Part shown: positions 61,181-64,000 of the stretch, piece by piece
Layout of the letters: every line of letters begins with the position of its first letter
How positions within the stretch are numbered: position 1 is the first letter of the stretch
Assembly (NCBI RefSeq): GCF_000313135.1
Contig: NW_004457554.1
Location: 394,219-458,218 of the forward strand
Source: Acanthamoeba castellanii str. Neff
Lineage: Eukaryota > Discosea > Longamoebia > Acanthamoebidae
Length of the DNA stretch: 64,000 nucleotides
Reading direction: 5' to 3'
The notes under the pieces: model-generated
What the model saw: the letters and a program-made list of their open reading frames with translations, nothing else
Database searches by the model: none
Told to the model about the DNA's origin: nothing
Translations under genes and position numbers: made by a program

Positions 61181-61352
61181 TGCTGTTTTATTCAAAAAGA
61201 AAAAATAATGCAAAATGAAATATAAATAAATGAGCACATACTCCAAATACTCCTAGTTATTACGCCAATTATTTGTGGTAATAAAAAACTTCTACGAAGC
61301 CGAGACAGTGCACGAATCACAGCTGAAGATATTCGCACAAATTGGGAGAGAG
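61181..61352. promoter_or_regulatory. Divergent promoter region, LRR-peptidase (-) and PARP (+)
   Basis: 172 AT-rich bases between opposite start codons. No motif is certain. Confidence 0.4.
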
Positions 61353-64000
61353 ATGCCGCCAAAGCGAAAGCCACAAGTTGATTCTGCAGCACCTGCTGAG
61401 GATAAGGTAGTTCATAGATTCTTTTTGGAAGTATTATTCTTCTCCCATTTCGTGCTAAGTAAACACTTCAGAAAAAGCGCCGTATCGAGTCTGAAGAAGA
61501 AGAAGAAACAGAGATTGCTGAAGTAACGACTGAACCAGGTACAGACCTTGCCCCACTTGTTGCGATATATGTTTAATATTAATTTAATATTAAATTAATT
61601 TTTGTATTGTAACTAAATTTTTCTTTTCGAAGTGGCACGTGCAGAGAAGGGAAAGGAGAAGACTGCATCTCGTAGCGAGTCTCAAGCTGCTCAAATAATA
61701 ATTGAAGAAGAAAAGATGAAGGAAGAGGAGGAGCAGGAGGTCGTCGCCACGACCTACGCCGGGCTGGAGTGGAAGGTGAAGCAGCTGGTGACGGCCGCCA
61801 TCAACGCCCAGACCATGAAACCCGCCCTCACCAAGCACTTTGCCGAAGAGAAGCTCGAAGCAGGTACTGCCGCTGACCACTCTCTGCCTCAACCCGTCTG
61901 ACACGTTTTTTTTGTGTCGTGCTGTGTGTGCTGTGTGTGCTGTTGTGTGTCGCGTGTTGTGTGTCGTGTGTCGTGTGCGGTCTGCACCACACTCAAGCCA
62001 GCCTGGAGGACGTCAAGGCGGCACTCGACGCACTCCAATCGATTGAGGAGAGAGACCTCGAGGAAGACGAGGTCGAGCTCAGCAATGCGAGCAAGATCCA
62101 CATACTCAAGCAGGTGGTCGCCTATCTCGAACACGCACCCTATTCCGAGGTTCGCCTACACGACACACCGCACACACTACGCACACTGGACGTATGCGCG
62201 TGTGCGCCATGCGTTGCGGTTGTGTGTCTTGTCCAGTGCGCGGTGTAGTGTGTGCGGTGTGTGCGATGGTGTGTGCACTGAGTTGCTCACTCAACATTGT
62301 TGTGACATGTGCGCAGCTGCCATTCAGCTGTGGTGAAGTCGTGAAGGAGGTGATGGCCAACTTCTATTCCATCCGCGCCGCCACCACGGTATGCGTGTGT
62401 GCATGTGTGCGTGTGCGGTGATGTGTGCGGTGTCTGCGGCGCCCAGGGCTCGACTGAGACTGAGTTTGACTCTCTGCTTTGCTATTCAGAACCTGCTCAA
62501 CTACCGTAAGCTACAATCGATCCACGACGAGATCAATGACGAGGTTCGGTGGTGTGACGAGTTAGGTGGTCTATGCCTGTCTTACTAAACAAATAATGAT
62601 AATTGTCGTTGTCGTCATGCTGTGTTCATTGGTCGCGCGTGTGTCGTGTCGTGTCGTGTCGTGTCGTGTCGCTCACAGAACGTGGCGGAGCACTGTTACG
62701 AAAACCTTTTCAACTACCACATTGAACCACTCGCCAAGAATTCGCACGAGTTTCGCACTATTTTGAAGGTACGCACCTATCCATATCAATTCATGCGTCA
62801 ACCACAACACAACACGCGCGCGACACGACACGACACGCGCGCAAATGCGTCAAACACCTGCGCTTCGTGCGACTCAGCTTGTTCTTCTCTCGGGGCCTGC
62901 GTGCAGTACCTGGGCGAGACCAACACGATGCCCAAGACTTCGCTGCAAGTGAAGGAGGTGTTTGTGCTCAAGGAGAAGGCCGCCTACGCTGAGCACGTCC
63001 ACGGCGCCGGATTCGAGTCCACCTACAACGGTTCGCACGACACACACACGACACGGCACACGACACCACACACACACGACACGCACACACAATGACACAC
63101 ACTACACGACACCAGAAACCCGAGGATCACACACACACGGCACACACGACACGACACACGACACACACACCACTGATGATGTGCATGTGAATGCAGACGA
63201 AAAGCGTATACTGCTGTGGCACGGTGTTCCGCGGCACCAGGTGTTTCACGCCCTCACTGCAGAGATACCGCGAACGGCGCAAGGCAGTACGCTCCCCCCG
63301 CGGACCTTTTCATTTTATGTAAATGCCCGCGGACCCGCGGTCTATTTCTTACCTCGCCGGTCGTGTGTGCGCGAAGGCTTCATGTTCTCGTCGCAGTTCG
63401 CCTACGCCGTGTGCCAGGAGCAGGAGACATGCAACTCGATCTATCGGGAACCGGCAGCCCAGGAAAACGTACGCTCGCCACGCCATCACACACAAGATTT
63501 ACATCATTCACTGTGTGTCGTGTGTGTCGTGTCGTGTCGTGTCGTGTCGTGTGTGTCGTGTGTGTCGTGTATGTCGTGTGACTTGATAGGCGTGTCTGCT
63601 GCTCGCCGAGGTGGCCGTAGGGGAGCCGGAACGCACACTCGGTTCGGGGCGGTCGTTTCCCTTACTCACACTTCGGAACGACCCTTGTCGTCTGGCTCGC
63701 GACTGGACGATGGAGCGCCTCTCCGACAAAGTGTACGCTCGCGTGTGCGTGTGCGTGTGCGTGTGCGTGTGCGTGTGCGTGTGCGTGTGCGTGTGCGTGT
63801 GCGGTGGTTTTTTTGCCGACGTCGCGCTCTTGATCTCTCTCGGGTCCCCAAGTGTTCGAAATGACCACGCCATCCACAACGAAACCAACGCCCGCTCGCA
63901 CGAGGTCACGAAGCTGCAGGACGGCGTCGTGGTCCCGCAGGGTCCGGTCCGCTGTCTACCTTTAGGTACCACACGCGGCACACGACACGCGCGACACACA
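61353..64000 (+). CDS. PARP: Poly(ADP-ribose) polymerase (regulatory and catalytic domains), 3' end outside the window
   Basis: Transfers ADP-ribose from NAD to proteins, probably nuclear. The start ATG (61353) gives MPPKRKPQVDSAAP, followed by a basic/acidic KKKKR and EEEE-rich tail. No WGR domain is visible before the helical PARP regulatory domain (GLEWKVKQLVTAAIN, about 61759-61803; SNASKIHILKQVVAYLEH; LLNYRKLQSIHDEI). The catalytic part has EHCYENLFNYHIEPL, SLQVKEVFVLKEKAAY, the NAD-binding RILLWHG (about 63205-63225) and LLLAEVAVGE (about 63598-63627). Exon edges after WHG are uncertain, so the catalytic Tyr and Glu cannot be placed; the Glu should lie beyond 64000. Confidence 0.8.
63733..63802 (+). 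repeat. (GTGTGC)n repeat in PARP intron
   Basis: About eleven copies of the hexamer GTGTGC, the complement-type counterpart of the CACACG runs in the first gene. Confidence 0.95.

Overview
This is a window of eukaryotic nuclear DNA, GC-rich and gene-dense. Genes lie on both strands and are cut by many short spliceosomal introns. Donors are mostly GTACG, GTGCG or GTACC, and introns are filled with CGTGT/ACACG-type low-complexity sequence. A PCTAIRE-type CDK5, DEP and RasGAP genes, an AIG1-type GTPase cluster and a WASH-complex subunit suggest a free-living amoebozoan. An Acanthamoeba-like genome is my best guess; this is inference, not a database result. All gene models are read by eye, so exon edges are approximate unless stated.

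Layout, left to right: (+) receptor-like RasGAP, 3' part (1-3084); (-) elongin A-binding-protein-1/REXO1-like protein without a nuclease domain (3369-6607); (-) small Ser/Thr-rich unknown (7081-7874); (+) leucine-rich-repeat protein with a long helical C-terminal half (8814-14106); (-) SKI2 exosome helicase (14312-21337), divergent from (+) molybdopterin molybdenumtransferase, gephyrin/MoeA E domain (21436-23616); (-) DEP-domain protein (23715-26054); (-) WASHC4/SWIP (26228-31254), divergent from (+) complex I LYR subunit NDUFB9-like (31390-31954); (+) CDK5 (32381-33898); then AIG1-type GTPases and a DnaQ-like exonuclease present twice (34249-43116); (+) U-box protein with C-terminal membrane helices (43409-44561); (-) sterol C14-reductase (44657-46687); (-) a third AIG1 GTPase (46891-47873); (-) Kelch/BTB protein (50924-53115); (-) pantothenate kinase (54041-57081); (-) LRR protein fused to a putative papain-fold cysteine peptidase (57464-61180), divergent from (+) a PARP running off the right edge (61353-64000).

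Two N gaps (37910-37980 and 48747-48977) are each flanked by sequence that occurs twice. The end of one contig matches the inside of the next, and the start of the next matches the inside of the previous one. This is the signature of heterozygous contigs scaffolded end to end, so 33239-37909 versus 37981-41901 and 46198-48746 versus 48978-51176 are most simply two haplotypes of the same loci. The two versions differ sharply only at AIG1 GTPase genes, which carry reciprocal deletions, a nonsense codon, loss of a prenylation box and, in one allele, near-complete loss of CpG dinucleotides.

The other genes are mostly cytosolic and organellar housekeeping functions (RNA decay, molybdenum cofactor, CoA and sterol synthesis, endosomal actin, respiratory complex I, ADP-ribosylation). 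Several reading frames break by a single base, which looks like draft-assembly indels.
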